Below, piece by piece: positions 1-6,909 of a stretch of DNA of 7,990 nucleotides (position 1 is its first letter; each line of letters opens with the position of its first letter). Made by a program: the position numbers and the translations under genes. This stretch comes from a bacterium HR12 (GTDB taxonomy: Bacteria > Actinomycetota > UBA4738 > HRBIN12), in NCBI GenBank assembly GCA_002898915.1, contig BEHO01000042.1, positions 1 to 7,990 of the forward strand. Direction: 5' to 3'. Under the pieces are notes generated by a model. The model searched no databases and was not told where the DNA came from. It saw only the letters and a list, made by a program, of their open reading frames with translations.

Positions 1-5
1 CCGGT

Positions 6-81
6 GCCCGGGAGGGCGGGCCGTCGGGCGGAGGCGGGGGAAGGTCGCCTCCGCTCGCCCGTTCCCGCCCTCCGTCCGGGC
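6..81 (-). terminator. Nested inverted repeats downstream of ftsZ (terminator or attenuator candidate)
   Basis: Seen directly: 64-73 and 11-20 are perfect 10-nt complements (GGAGGGCGGG on the minus strand). Nested inside them, 46-54 and 28-36 are perfect 9-nt complements (GCGGAGGCG) around a 9-nt loop. Outside them, 77-81 and 6-10 add five more pairs after a 3-nt bulge. The structure begins about 27 nt after the ftsZ stop codon, the usual place for transcript termination. No T-tract follows on the minus strand, so a classical intrinsic terminator is not shown. GC-rich actinobacteria often have hairpins without a U-run, and a regulatory role upstream of a following gene is also possible. The rest of 1-107 holds no coding region that I can support. 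Confidence 0.4.
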
Positions 82-107
82 AGACCTTCCGGGCGAGCCG
101 ACGAACG

Positions 108-1271
108 TCAGCTCTTCAGGAAGTCCGGGATGTCCAGGTCCTCCTCGGCGTCGAAGGACACGACCTCCGGCACGGGGCGGAACACCTCCTCCTCGTCCTC
201 CCGCTCGGCGAGGATCGACGGAGGCTCCGGCGCCTCCTCAGGGCCGCCCCCGGCGGGCTCGGGCCCTCGCTCCGGCTCCTCCAGCAGTCGGGAGATGCGA
301 CCCTCGAACGCCCCGGGGCTGGCGAGGAGCTTGTCGAAGCCGGCCGCGATCACCGTCACCCGCACCTCGTCGCCGAGGGCGTCGTCGACCACCGCCCCGA
401 AGATGATGTTCGCGTCGGGGTGCGCCACACGGGTGATCGTGTCCGCCGCCTTGTTCACCTCGTGCAGGGTGAGGTCCGTCGGACCGGCGATCGAGAGGAG
501 CACCCCCCTCGCGCCCTCGATGGAGGACTCGAGCAGCGGTGAGCTGATCGCCGCCTTCGCGGCCTCCTCGGCGCGGTCCTCGCCGCTGCCCACGCCGATC
601 CCCATGAGCGCCGAACCCGCGCCGGCCATCACCGAGCGCACGTCGGCGAAGTCCAGGTTGATGAGCCCCGGGGTCGTGATGAGGGACGTGATGCCCTCGA
701 CCCCCTGGTAGAGGACCTGGTCGGCCATGCGGAAGGCGTCCACGATCGGCGTGGAGGGGTCCGCCACCTGCAGCAGGCGGTCGTTGGGAACCACGATCAG
801 GGTGTCGACCGCCTTCTTGAGCTCGGAGATCCCCATGTCCGCCTGCATCGCGCGTTTGCGGCCCTCGAAGCCGAAGGGCCGGGTCACGACCCCGATCGTC
901 AGCGCCCCGAGGTTCCGAGCGATCTCCGCCACGATCGGGGCGCCCCCGGTCCCGGTCCCACCGCCCTCGCCGGCGGTGACGAAGACCATGTCGGCCCCTT
1001 TGAGGACCTCCTCGACCTCCTCGGCGTGCTCCTCCACCGCGCGCCGACCGACCTCGGGGTCGGATCCCGCCCCCAGCCCGCGCGTCGTCTCCCGCCCGAT
1101 GTCCAGCTTCACGTCCGCGTCCGACATCAGGAGGGTCTGCGCGTCCGTGTTGATCGCGATGAACTCCACACCGCGGAGCCCGGCCTCGATCATCCGGTTC
1201 ACCGCGTTCACGCCGCCCCCACCGATCCCGACCACCTTGATGACGGCGAGGTAGTTCGAAGGAGCATCCAT
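108..1271 (-). CDS. ftsZ: Cell division protein FtsZ (tubulin-like GTPase)
   Basis: FtsZ polymerises with GTP at midcell on the cytoplasmic face of the membrane and organises the divisome. The 387-residue protein has the nucleotide-binding [11 protein letters not shown] (17-27), the tubulin signature [10 protein letters not shown] (103-112), and the T7 loop NLDFADV (205-211) with both catalytic aspartates, D207 and D210. The globular part ends near residue 318. It is followed by an acidic, proline-rich disordered linker and the conserved C-terminal peptide [10 protein letters not shown], which in this phylum binds SepF. I chose the ATG at 1271 because GGAGGT lies 7 nt upstream. An in-frame ATG at 1286 would add only MEVTV and has no comparable ribosome binding site. 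ftsZ is the last gene of the cluster here and is separated from ftsQ by 228 nt that may carry its own promoter. The length is normal and no key residue is missing. Confidence 0.98.
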   Translation of the reverse strand: MDAPSNYLAVIKVVGIGGGGVNAVNRMIEAGLRGVEFIAINTDAQTLLMSDADVKLDIGRETTRGLGAGSDPEVGRRAVEEHAEEVEEVLKGADMVFVTAGEGGGTGTGGAPIVAEIARNLGALTIGVVTRPFGFEGRKRAMQADMGISELKKAVDTLIVVPNDRLLQVADPSTPIVDAFRMADQVLYQGVEGITSLITTPGLINLDFADVRSVMAGAGSALMGIGVGSGEDRAEEAAKAAISSPLLESSIEGARGVLLSIAGPTDLTLHEVNKAADTITRVAHPDANIIFGAVVDDALGDEVRVTVIAAGFDKLLASPGAFEGRISRLLEEPERGPEPAGGGPEEAPEPPSILAEREDEEEVFRPVPEVVSFDAEEDLDIPDFLKS

Positions 1272-1278
1272 CACCGTG

Positions 1279-1284
1279 ACCTCC
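1279..1284 (-). promoter_or_regulatory. ftsZ ribosome binding site, decides the start
   Basis: GGAGGT on the minus strand is separated by 7 nt from the ATG at 1271. This fixes the ftsZ start at [10 protein letters not shown] rather than at the ATG at 1286, which overlaps the 5' edge of this site. Confidence 0.8.
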
Positions 1285-1298
1285 ATCCCCGAGGGATG
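1284..1298 (-). promoter_or_regulatory. Small hairpin abutting the ftsZ Shine-Dalgarno
   Basis: Seen directly: on the minus strand CATCCC (1298-1293) and GGGATG (1289-1284) are perfect 6-nt complements around a TCG loop. The 3' arm shares its last G with the GGAGGT site and buries the alternative ATG at 1286. A role in limiting ftsZ translation or masking the upstream ATG is inference only. Confidence 0.3.
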
Positions 1299-1499
1299 AA
1301 CCCCCCGTCTACCTGGGGAAACGCCGTTCTGCGACTCCCAAGCCTCACCCTCAACCAGACCTTTATTGTCATATCTATCTGAACTAGACCGTCGCCACCC
1401 TACTATCGAACCGCAGGTCCGTCAATGGGTCGGCCGCCTCCGGCGGTCGCCTCGTTCCCCTCGGGACTGGCATCGAGGGCCGTCGGCCGCACCCTCGCC
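1287..1499 (-). promoter_or_regulatory. ftsQ-ftsZ intergenic region with AT-rich island, probable ftsZ promoter and leader
   Basis: This is the only gap of size inside the cluster and no credible gene lies in it. Positions 1361-1388 have 20 A/T of 28 bases in an otherwise extremely GC-rich window, which suggests DNA melting. Possible -10 hexamers on the minus strand are GACAAT (1370-1365) and TAGATA (1377-1372), but I see no good -35 at the right distance, so no exact promoter is claimed. A near-identical 9-mer flanks the island, GGTCTAGTT (1390-1382) and GGTCTGGTT (1361-1353). Just after the ftsQ stop are two short GC hairpins (1458-1463 with 1474-1479, and 1434-1438 with 1442-1446) that might weakly terminate the upstream transcript. 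Separate ftsZ promoters in this gap are known in other actinobacteria, which supports the reading. Confidence 0.5.
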
Positions 1500-2240
1500 T
1501 CAGTCGGCGATCGTCAGGGTCGGCACCGTGGGGGCGATCACGTTCACCACGCCGGGCCGCACCCCCTGCTCCGCGGCCCACGACAGCACCGCTCTCAGTG
1601 CCCGCGCCTTCGCCTGCACCTCGCGCGCCGCGCCCAGGCGCACGAGGATCCTGCCGTCGAGCCGCAGCCCAAGCTCGCCTCCATCCTCCACCTCGAGCTG
1701 ACGCACCTGCGCCCGGACGGCGGGGTCGAGGGTCGCGAGGAGGCGCGTGAGCGTTCCCAGCTCGGGCCTGGGCTCCCTCCTCGTCACCGGACCCGCCGGC
1801 AGCACGATGCGGGGGAGCCCGCGGGTCGGCCCGGGCCCGAGGACCGTGCCGTCCTCGGCCACGAGGACCGGCCATCCCGCCACCTCGAGTGTGGCGATGG
1901 GTGAACGTTCGGAGACATGGAGGGTCACCCTCGACGGAAGCTCGAGATCGATCCGCACGTCGGCGATCCAGGGATCCCGCAGGACCCGCTCACGGATGGA
2001 CGACTCGTCGAGCCACAGGATCGGCTCACCCACGGGCACCTCCGCGAGCCGCTCGACCCGGTGGGGCGGGGTGTGGCTCGTCCCCACCACCCGTACGTCC
2101 CGCACCCGCAGGAGCGGAGACCGGCTGACCCCCACCAACACCGCCGCCACGACCAGCGAGCCCAGCCCGACGGCCGCCAGCCAACGCCGGACCGTGCGAC
2201 CGACGTCGCCGTCAGCGCGGGAGATGGTCGAACGCTCCAA
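1500..2240 (-). CDS. ftsQ: Cell division protein FtsQ (POTRA-domain divisome scaffold)
   Basis: FtsQ is a bitopic membrane protein that links early and late divisome proteins and recruits the FtsL/FtsB and FtsW/FtsI complexes. The 246-residue product has a short cytoplasmic tail with a basic segment (RTVRRW, 15-20) and one membrane span at about 20-38 (LAAVGLGSLVVAAVLVGV). A POTRA domain follows at about 44-113 (LRVRDVRVVGTSHT through RIDLELPSRVTLHVSERSPIA), and then the beta-rich extracytoplasmic FtsQ domain, ending IAPTVPTLTIAD. The start is TTG at 2240, supported by GGAGGT 8 nt upstream. The gene overlaps the end of murB by 29 nt, which suggests coupled, low-level translation. Sequence identity of FtsQ is low across bacteria, so the call rests on the span plus POTRA architecture and on position between murB and ftsZ. 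Length is typical for actinobacterial FtsQ without a long N-terminal extension. Confidence 0.93.
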   Translation of the reverse strand: MERSTISRADGDVGRTVRRWLAAVGLGSLVVAAVLVGVSRSPLLRVRDVRVVGTSHTPPHRVERLAEVPVGEPILWLDESSIRERVLRDPWIADVRIDLELPSRVTLHVSERSPIATLEVAGWPVLVAEDGTVLGPGPTRGLPRIVLPAGPVTRREPRPELGTLTRLLATLDPAVRAQVRQLEVEDGGELGLRLDGRILVRLGAAREVQAKARALRAVLSWAAEQGVRPGVVNVIAPTVPTLTIAD

Positions 2241-3144
2241 CGAGATGCACCTCCGGCGGGAGCAGGACGCCCGTACGCTCCGCCACCCGCTCCTGGATCT
2301 CGCAGATCAGGGCGGCGACGTCCTCGGCGCGAGCGCCCGGTCGCGTGACGATGAAGTTCGCGTGCTTCGTCGACACCTGCGCGCCGCCCACCGCGTGCCC
2401 CTTCAGGCCGGCCTCGTCGATCAGCCGCGCCGCCGCATCGTTCGGGGGGTTCTTGAACACGCTGCCGCAGCTCGGCTCGGCGAGGGGCTGGTGACGCCGA
2501 CGCCACTCCCGGATCTCGTCCATCCGCGCTCGGATCTGCGCCGGGTCCCCCCTCCGGAGCCGGACCGTGGCCGCGACCACCACACCGGGATCGGGCAGGC
2601 TGGACCCGCGGTAGCGGAACCCCACCTCCTCGGCCCGCAGGACGACCCGCTCGCCGGCGATCAGGTCGAACACCTCCGCCGTCCGCAGCACGTCCGCGAT
2701 CTCGACGCCGTGCGCCCCGGCGTTCATCCGGACGGCGCCTCCGAGCGACGCCGGCACGGCGACCGCCCACTCGAGCCCCGCGAGGCCGTGCTGCAGCGCG
2801 ACGCCCGCCAACGCCGGCAACGCCATCCCGGCTCCTGCCCGGATCTCCTCCCCATCGATCTCGACCCACCGGAACCCGGAGCCGAGCCGGAGGGCGAGCC
2901 CCGGGAACCCGCGGTCCGACACGAGCAGGTTGGAGCCTCGGCCGAGCACGAGCACCGGCAGCCCCGTCGCCCGGACCGCCGCCGCGACCGCGCGGAGATC
3001 GGCCTCGGAAGCGGCCTCGAGGAACAGCGCCGACGGTCCGCCCACCCGGAAGGTGGTGAACGGCGCGAGCACGACCTCCGTCCGCAGCCGCTCCCCGCAG
3101 GCCGCTCGGAGCATCGCTTCCGCGCGCGCCAGGTCCACGCTCAC
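2212..3144 (-). CDS. murB: UDP-N-acetylenolpyruvoylglucosamine reductase MurB
   Basis: MurB is a cytoplasmic FAD enzyme that uses NADPH to reduce UDP-GlcNAc-enolpyruvate to UDP-MurNAc. The 310-residue protein shows FAD-binding segments FTTFRVGGPSALF (29-41) and LGRGSNLLVSDRGF (67-80), and the WAVAVPASLGGAVRMNAGAHG block (126-146). The catalytic serine lies in SCGSVFKNP (225-233, Ser228), an arginine in FRYRGSSL (176-183), and the glutamate in LPPEVHLVG (E298). YRGSSL together with the length points to the shorter type II MurB. The GTG start at 3144 shares GTGA with the murC stop (4-nt overlap), and GGGAG lies 8 nt upstream. murB sits in the cluster between murC and ftsQ; in Mycobacterium and Streptomyces, as I recall, it is located elsewhere. 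No residue is missing. Confidence 0.97.
   Translation of the reverse strand: MSVDLARAEAMLRAACGERLRTEVVLAPFTTFRVGGPSALFLEAASEADLRAVAAAVRATGLPVLVLGRGSNLLVSDRGFPGLALRLGSGFRWVEIDGEEIRAGAGMALPALAGVALQHGLAGLEWAVAVPASLGGAVRMNAGAHGVEIADVLRTAEVFDLIAGERVVLRAEEVGFRYRGSSLPDPGVVVAATVRLRRGDPAQIRARMDEIREWRRRHQPLAEPSCGSVFKNPPNDAAARLIDEAGLKGHAVGGAQVSTKHANFIVTRPGARAEDVAALICEIQERVAERTGVLLPPEVHLVGAFDHLPR
2249..2254 (-). promoter_or_regulatory. ftsQ ribosome binding site inside murB, supports the TTG start
   Basis: GGAGGT on the minus strand lies 8 nt before TTG at 2240. The site is embedded in the codons for the catalytic LPPEVHLVG segment of MurB, so this stretch serves two roles. It is the main reason to accept a TTG start. 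Confidence 0.7.
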
Positions 3145-4568
3145 GACGCCTTCTCCCGGATCGCCCGGAGGGCAGCGTCACCCAACATCCACACGTCCCC
3201 GCACCCGAGGGTGATGACGAGGTCGCCCTCGCGCACCTCCCGCTCGAGGAACCGCACGACGTCCGCCCGGTGAGGGAGGTAGACGACCCGCGTGCGCGGT
3301 TCGGCGAGCGCGACCCCCCGGACCACGAGCTTCCCCGTCACACCGGGGATGGGGTCCTGCTCCGCCCCGTACACATCGGTCACGACGACCACGTCGGCCG
3401 CGACGAGGCTCGCGCCGAGCTCGCGCCACAAAGCCTGGGTGCGGGCGTAGCGGTGGGGCTGGAAGACGGCGATCAGCCGACGCGGACGCTTCCGGCGCGC
3501 GACCTCGAGCGTGACGGCGAGCTCCGTCGGCACGTGGCCGTAATCGTCGTAGAACATCGCGCCCCGCGCCGTCCCGCGGAACTCGAAACGCCGGTGCACG
3601 CCCGAGAAGTCCCGCAGGGCGGCGGCCGCCTCCGCGGCCGGCACCCCGAGCTCGACGGCGGTCGCGATCGCCGCGGCCGCGTTCCGGAGCATGTGCGCGC
3701 CGTCCACCCGGAGCCGGACCTCCACCTCCTCGTCGCCGATCCGGACGATCCCGGCCGCCCCTTCGGGGGAGAGCTCCTTCACCTCCACCCCCACCCGCGC
3801 GCGAGGGTCGGTCCCGTACCAGATCACCGCCGCGCTCGTCCCCTCGAGCGCCCGCACCGTTCCCGGGTCGTCGAGGCACGCCACGACGGAGCGGCACCGA
3901 TCGGCGAAGGCGCCGAACGCGGCCTCGATCTCTTCCCGTCCACCCCGGTAGAAGTCGACGTGGTCGACCTCGACGTTCGTGACGATCCCGATCTCCGGCC
4001 GCAGGAGCAGGAAGGTGCCGTCGCTCTCGTCGGCCTCCGCGACGAAGATGCCGCCACCGCCGGAGCGGGCGCCGCTGCCCGTCTCGTTGGGTTCGCCGCC
4101 GACGAGGTAGCTCGGGTCCAGGCCGGCACGCTCCAGCACGAGCGCCACCATCGAGGTCGTCGTCGTCTTGCCGTGGGTCCCGGCGACGGCGACGCAGCGC
4201 GCGCCGGCGGCGAGGGCCGCGAGCGCCTGGGCACGGGTCCAGACCGGGATCCCGCGGCGGCGAGCCTCGACCAGCTCCGGGTTCGTCTCCCGGATCGCCG
4301 CCGAGACGACGAGCGCGTCGGGCTCCCCGACCCGCTCCGCCGCGTGCCCGACGTGGACGCGCGCGCCCAGGCGCTCGAGCTCACGGAGGCCGGCGGAATC
4401 CTTCAGGTCGGAGCCCGAGACCTCGATGCCGCGGGCGATGAGGAGCTTCGCCAGGTTCCGCATCCCGGCACCTCCGATCCCGACCAGGTGGAGCCGGCGG
4501 ACCCCCTGGAGGGACGGGACGGGGAGGGTCGGCACGCTGCCTGGAGGCGGGACGTAGGCGCGTCTCAT
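3141..4568 (-). CDS. murC: UDP-N-acetylmuramate--L-alanine ligase MurC
   Basis: MurC is a cytoplasmic ATP-dependent ligase that adds L-alanine to UDP-MurNAc, the first step of stem peptide assembly. The 475-residue protein has three Mur ligase domains. The N-terminal Rossmann-like domain carries HLVGIGGAGM (27-36). The central ATPase domain carries GTHGKTTTT (130-138), the acidic EADESDGTFL (178-187), NVEVDHVDFY (198-207) and GAHMLRNA (290-297). The C-terminal domain carries DDYGHVPTE (341-349) and FQPHRYART (369-377). The reading frame stays open far upstream into murG, but the start is ATG at 4568: it lies just before the Rossmann motif, has GGGAGG 6 nt upstream, and forms an ATGA overlap with the murG stop. 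Residues 1-22 are a proline-rich, weakly conserved leader. The close downstream link to murB fits consecutive steps of one pathway. Confidence 0.97.
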   Translation of the reverse strand: MRRAYVPPPGSVPTLPVPSLQGVRRLHLVGIGGAGMRNLAKLLIARGIEVSGSDLKDSAGLRELERLGARVHVGHAAERVGEPDALVVSAAIRETNPELVEARRRGIPVWTRAQALAALAAGARCVAVAGTHGKTTTTSMVALVLERAGLDPSYLVGGEPNETGSGARSGGGGIFVAEADESDGTFLLLRPEIGIVTNVEVDHVDFYRGGREEIEAAFGAFADRCRSVVACLDDPGTVRALEGTSAAVIWYGTDPRARVGVEVKELSPEGAAGIVRIGDEEVEVRLRVDGAHMLRNAAAAIATAVELGVPAAEAAAALRDFSGVHRRFEFRGTARGAMFYDDYGHVPTELAVTLEVARRKRPRRLIAVFQPHRYARTQALWRELGASLVAADVVVVTDVYGAEQDPIPGVTGKLVVRGVALAEPRTRVVYLPHRADVVRFLEREVREGDLVITLGCGDVWMLGDAALRAIREKAS

Positions 4569-5668
4569 CCTCGTCCTCCCGCACGGAGCACCTCGCGCGC
4601 CACCGCGTCGGCGGCGTCCGGTCGCGCCCACGCCCGCATCGCCGCGGACATGGCCCGCATCCGCTCCGGATCCCCGAGCAGGTCCCGCACGACGCGCACG
4701 AGGCGGGTTCCGGAGAGGTCGGCGTCGGAGAGCACCACCGCGCCACCCGCGCGGGCGAGGGCCCGAGCGTTCGCCTCCTGATGTCGAGCCGTCGCGTAGG
4801 GGTACGGCACGAGCACCGCGGGGATGCCGCACACCGCGAGCTCCGCGCACGTGCTCGCCCCGGCCCGGGCGACGGCGAGGTCGGCCGCCGCGTACGCGAG
4901 CTCCATCCGCTCGAGGAACCCCACCACCCGGACGCGGGGCCGGTCCCCCATCGCCGCGGCGACCGCGCGCTCGTGCGCGGGGCCGCAGAGCAGGAGGACC
5001 TGCACGTCCTCCGCGCGGGCGAGCTCCGGGGCCGCGGAGGCCGCGGCCTCGTTCAAGCGGCGAGCACCCTGGCTCCCCCCGACGATGAGCACGGTCCGCA
5101 GCGCCGGATCCAGGCCGAGCGCCGTCCAGGCCTCGGCCGCCAGGCGTTCACGCTCACGCGCGACGGCGAGCACACGCGTCCGGACCGGGTCGCCGGTCAG
5201 GACCGACCGTGCGCCCCGCGGCAGCTTCGCGGCCGCCTCCTCGAAGGAGAGGCACACCGCGGTCGCGCGCCGGGCCAGCACCCGGTTCGCGAGGCCCGGG
5301 ACGGCGTTCTGCTCGTGGAGGACGAGCGGACGCCCCAGCGACTGGGCTGCGAGCCCCACGGGCAGGCTCACGTACCCGCCCATCCCCACGACCACGTCGG
5401 CCTCGCGCACGAGGGCGCGCGATGCGGACACCGCTCGCGCGGCCGCGGCCAGGGCCACCAGCGCCGCCGGGGAAGGCCGCCGCGGGAGGGGCCGCGCGTC
5501 GACCGTCGTGAAGGGGAACCCCACCCCCGGCACGAGCCTCGCTTCCTGGCCGCCGGCCGTCCCCACGAAGGTCACCTGCACCCCAGGCTCCTCGGTCAGG
5601 CGCTCGGCGACCGCGAGAGCCGGGAACACGTGCCCCGCGGTCCCGCCGGCCGCGATCAGCACCTTCAC
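4565..5668 (-). CDS. murG: Lipid II synthase MurG (GlcNAc transferase)
   Basis: MurG is a peripheral membrane GT-B (GT28) glycosyltransferase on the cytoplasmic face. It transfers GlcNAc from UDP-GlcNAc to lipid I, giving lipid II. The 367-residue protein has G-loop 1 GGTAGHVFPALA (8-19), G-loop 2 GMGGYVSLP (95-103), LHEQNAVPGLANR (117-129), G-loop 3 GGSQGA (197-202), and the donor-sugar segment ARAGASTCAELAVCGIPAVL (267-286) with its conserved glutamate (E276). It also has PYPYATARHQEANA (288-301), a variant of the usual PYPYAADDHQ type. GTG at 5668 is the start: it places the first G-loop at the family position, has GGAGG 9 nt upstream, and overlaps the ftsW stop as GTGA. The frame is open much further upstream but that part is only a shadow of ftsW. 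Confidence 0.97.
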   Translation of the reverse strand: MKVLIAAGGTAGHVFPALAVAERLTEEPGVQVTFVGTAGGQEARLVPGVGFPFTTVDARPLPRRPSPAALVALAAAARAVSASRALVREADVVVGMGGYVSLPVGLAAQSLGRPLVLHEQNAVPGLANRVLARRATAVCLSFEEAAAKLPRGARSVLTGDPVRTRVLAVARERERLAAEAWTALGLDPALRTVLIVGGSQGARRLNEAAASAAPELARAEDVQVLLLCGPAHERAVAAAMGDRPRVRVVGFLERMELAYAAADLAVARAGASTCAELAVCGIPAVLVPYPYATARHQEANARALARAGGAVVLSDADLSGTRLVRVVRDLLGDPERMRAMSAAMRAWARPDAADAVAREVLRAGGRG

Positions 5669-6909
5669 CGACCCCCGCCTCCGGGCCGCGTGCCCTCCCC
5701 CCGGGGTCCCGCCGACGCGCGAGCGATGTTCCACAGGATCCCCACCGCGGCGAGCGATACCACGAGCGCCGACCCCCCGTACGACACGAACGGCAGCGGC
5801 ACGCCCGTGATCGGCAGCAGCCCGGTCACGGCGCCGAGGTTCACGACCGTCTGCAACCCGAACCATCCGACGATGCCCGCGGCGAGGAGACGACCGAACA
5901 CGTCCGGCGCGTGCGCCGCCACCCGCACGCCCGCCAGGATCAGCGTGGCGAAGGCGAGCAGGACCGCCACCTCCCCGACGAGCCCCAGCTCCTCCCCCAG
6001 GATGGAGAAGATGAAGTCGGTGTGCGCGTTCGGCACGTAGAGCCACTTCTGACGGCTCGCCCCGAGACCCACGCCCCACCAGCCCCCCGACCCGAGCGCG
6101 ATGAGCGACTGCACGAGCTGGTACCCGGTGTTCGTCGCGTCGCCCCACGGGTCGAGGAACGCGAGGAACCGCACCCGTCGGTAGTCGGCGCTGAAGATGA
6201 GCGCGACCCCGACGACGAAGCCCACGGCCCCCGAGATCGCGAGGTACCGAAGGCGCACCCCGGCCGCGAAGAGCATGGCGAACACCGACCCCACGAGGAT
6301 CAGCGTCGTCCCGAGGTCGGGCTGGAGCATCACCAGGCCGCCGACGACGAGGAGCACGGGCAGGAGGGGGACGGCGAGGTGCCCGACCTGCTCCAAGCGT
6401 CCCCACTTGCGCGTGAGCACGGCCGCCGCGAACGCCACCAGGGCCAGCTTCGCCAGCTCGGAGGGCTGGATCGTCACCGGGCCGACGCTCAGCCACCGCG
6501 AGGAGCCGTAGGCGTCCACCCCGGCCCCCGGGTGGAGGACCGCGACCAGGAGCCCGAGCGTGAGCGCGAGGAGCGGGACGCTGAGCCGACGCCAGGCCGG
6601 GTACCGGATCCGCGACGTGAGCGCGAGGGCTCCGGCCCCGACGAGCGCGTAGGCCGCCTGCCGCTGGAAGTACCGGAACGGGTCGCCGAACCGCGTGGAG
6701 GCGGAGACCGAGCTCGCCGAGAGCACCATCACGAGCCCCGCCGCCACGAGGAACGTGGTCGAGCCGAGCAGGAGCACCGTCGTCCGACGGGCCGCCACGG
6801 CCCGTGCCGGCCGAGGCCGGGGGCCGGGGCGCAGCGCCTCGTCTGGCCGCACGAGGCGCAGGTGCCGCGGCGGCTCCGTCCGCCGCACCGACCGGCTAGG
6901 GACGGGCAC
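5665..6909 (-). CDS. ftsW: Septal peptidoglycan polymerase FtsW (SEDS family)
   Basis: FtsW is a polytopic membrane glycosyltransferase that polymerises lipid II at the septum with its partner transpeptidase FtsI. The 414-residue product has about 10 hydrophobic spans from residue 43 to 398. SEDS markers are IQPSELAKLALV (148-159), QPDLGTTLIL (196-205), DPWGD with GYQLVQSLIALGSGGWWGVG (253-281), PNAHTDFIFSILGEELGLVG (293-312) and GVPLPFVSYGGSALV (369-383). D298 in HTDF matches the essential aspartate of the family. The segments and position next to murG favour FtsW over RodA. The first 42 residues are arginine- and proline-rich and probably cytoplasmic; the tail is glycine-rich. The start is GTG at 6909, 14 nt inside the murD end, preceded by an exceptionally strong ribosome binding site. 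Confidence 0.96.
   Translation of the reverse strand: MPVPSRSVRRTEPPRHLRLVRPDEALRPGPRPRPARAVAARRTTVLLLGSTTFLVAAGLVMVLSASSVSASTRFGDPFRYFQRQAAYALVGAGALALTSRIRYPAWRRLSVPLLALTLGLLVAVLHPGAGVDAYGSSRWLSVGPVTIQPSELAKLALVAFAAAVLTRKWGRLEQVGHLAVPLLPVLLVVGGLVMLQPDLGTTLILVGSVFAMLFAAGVRLRYLAISGAVGFVVGVALIFSADYRRVRFLAFLDPWGDATNTGYQLVQSLIALGSGGWWGVGLGASRQKWLYVPNAHTDFIFSILGEELGLVGEVAVLLAFATLILAGVRVAAHAPDVFGRLLAAGIVGWFGLQTVVNLGAVTGLLPITGVPLPFVSYGGSALVVSLAAVGILWNIARASAGPRGEGTRPGGGGR

Noticed and set aside
1366..1701. Possible small plus-strand gene starting in the ftsQ-ftsZ gap
   Set aside because: Most of it is antisense to ftsQ, the product is Ser/Arg/Pro-rich and I see no convincing ribosome binding site.
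1925..3181. Minus-strand frame of 418 codons spanning ftsQ and murB in another phase
   Set aside because: It overlaps both genes entirely and translates to Arg/Gly-rich low-complexity sequence; a shadow frame.
4150..4175. Near-identical DNA stretch shared with 7878-7900
   Set aside because: Both encode the P-loop GKTTTT of the related ligases MurC and MurD; homology plus shared codon preference explain it, not a mobile repeat.
1747..4781. Long plus-strand open frames opposite ftsQ, murB, murC and murG (about 508 and 503 codons)
   Set aside because: They are antisense to genes with intact catalytic motifs, have low-complexity Arg/Pro/His-rich translations and no recognisable domain. Such frames arise by chance in very GC-rich DNA because stops are rare.
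4569..4850. N-terminal extension of MurC by 94 codons upstream of ATG 4568
   Set aside because: The extension lies inside murG, is low complexity, and the ATG at 4568 has a good ribosome binding site and the usual distance to GIGGAGM.
5669..6496. N-terminal extension of MurG into ftsW
   Set aside because: The upstream sequence is a shadow of ftsW; G-loop 1 must lie within the first 20 residues and does so from GTG 5668.
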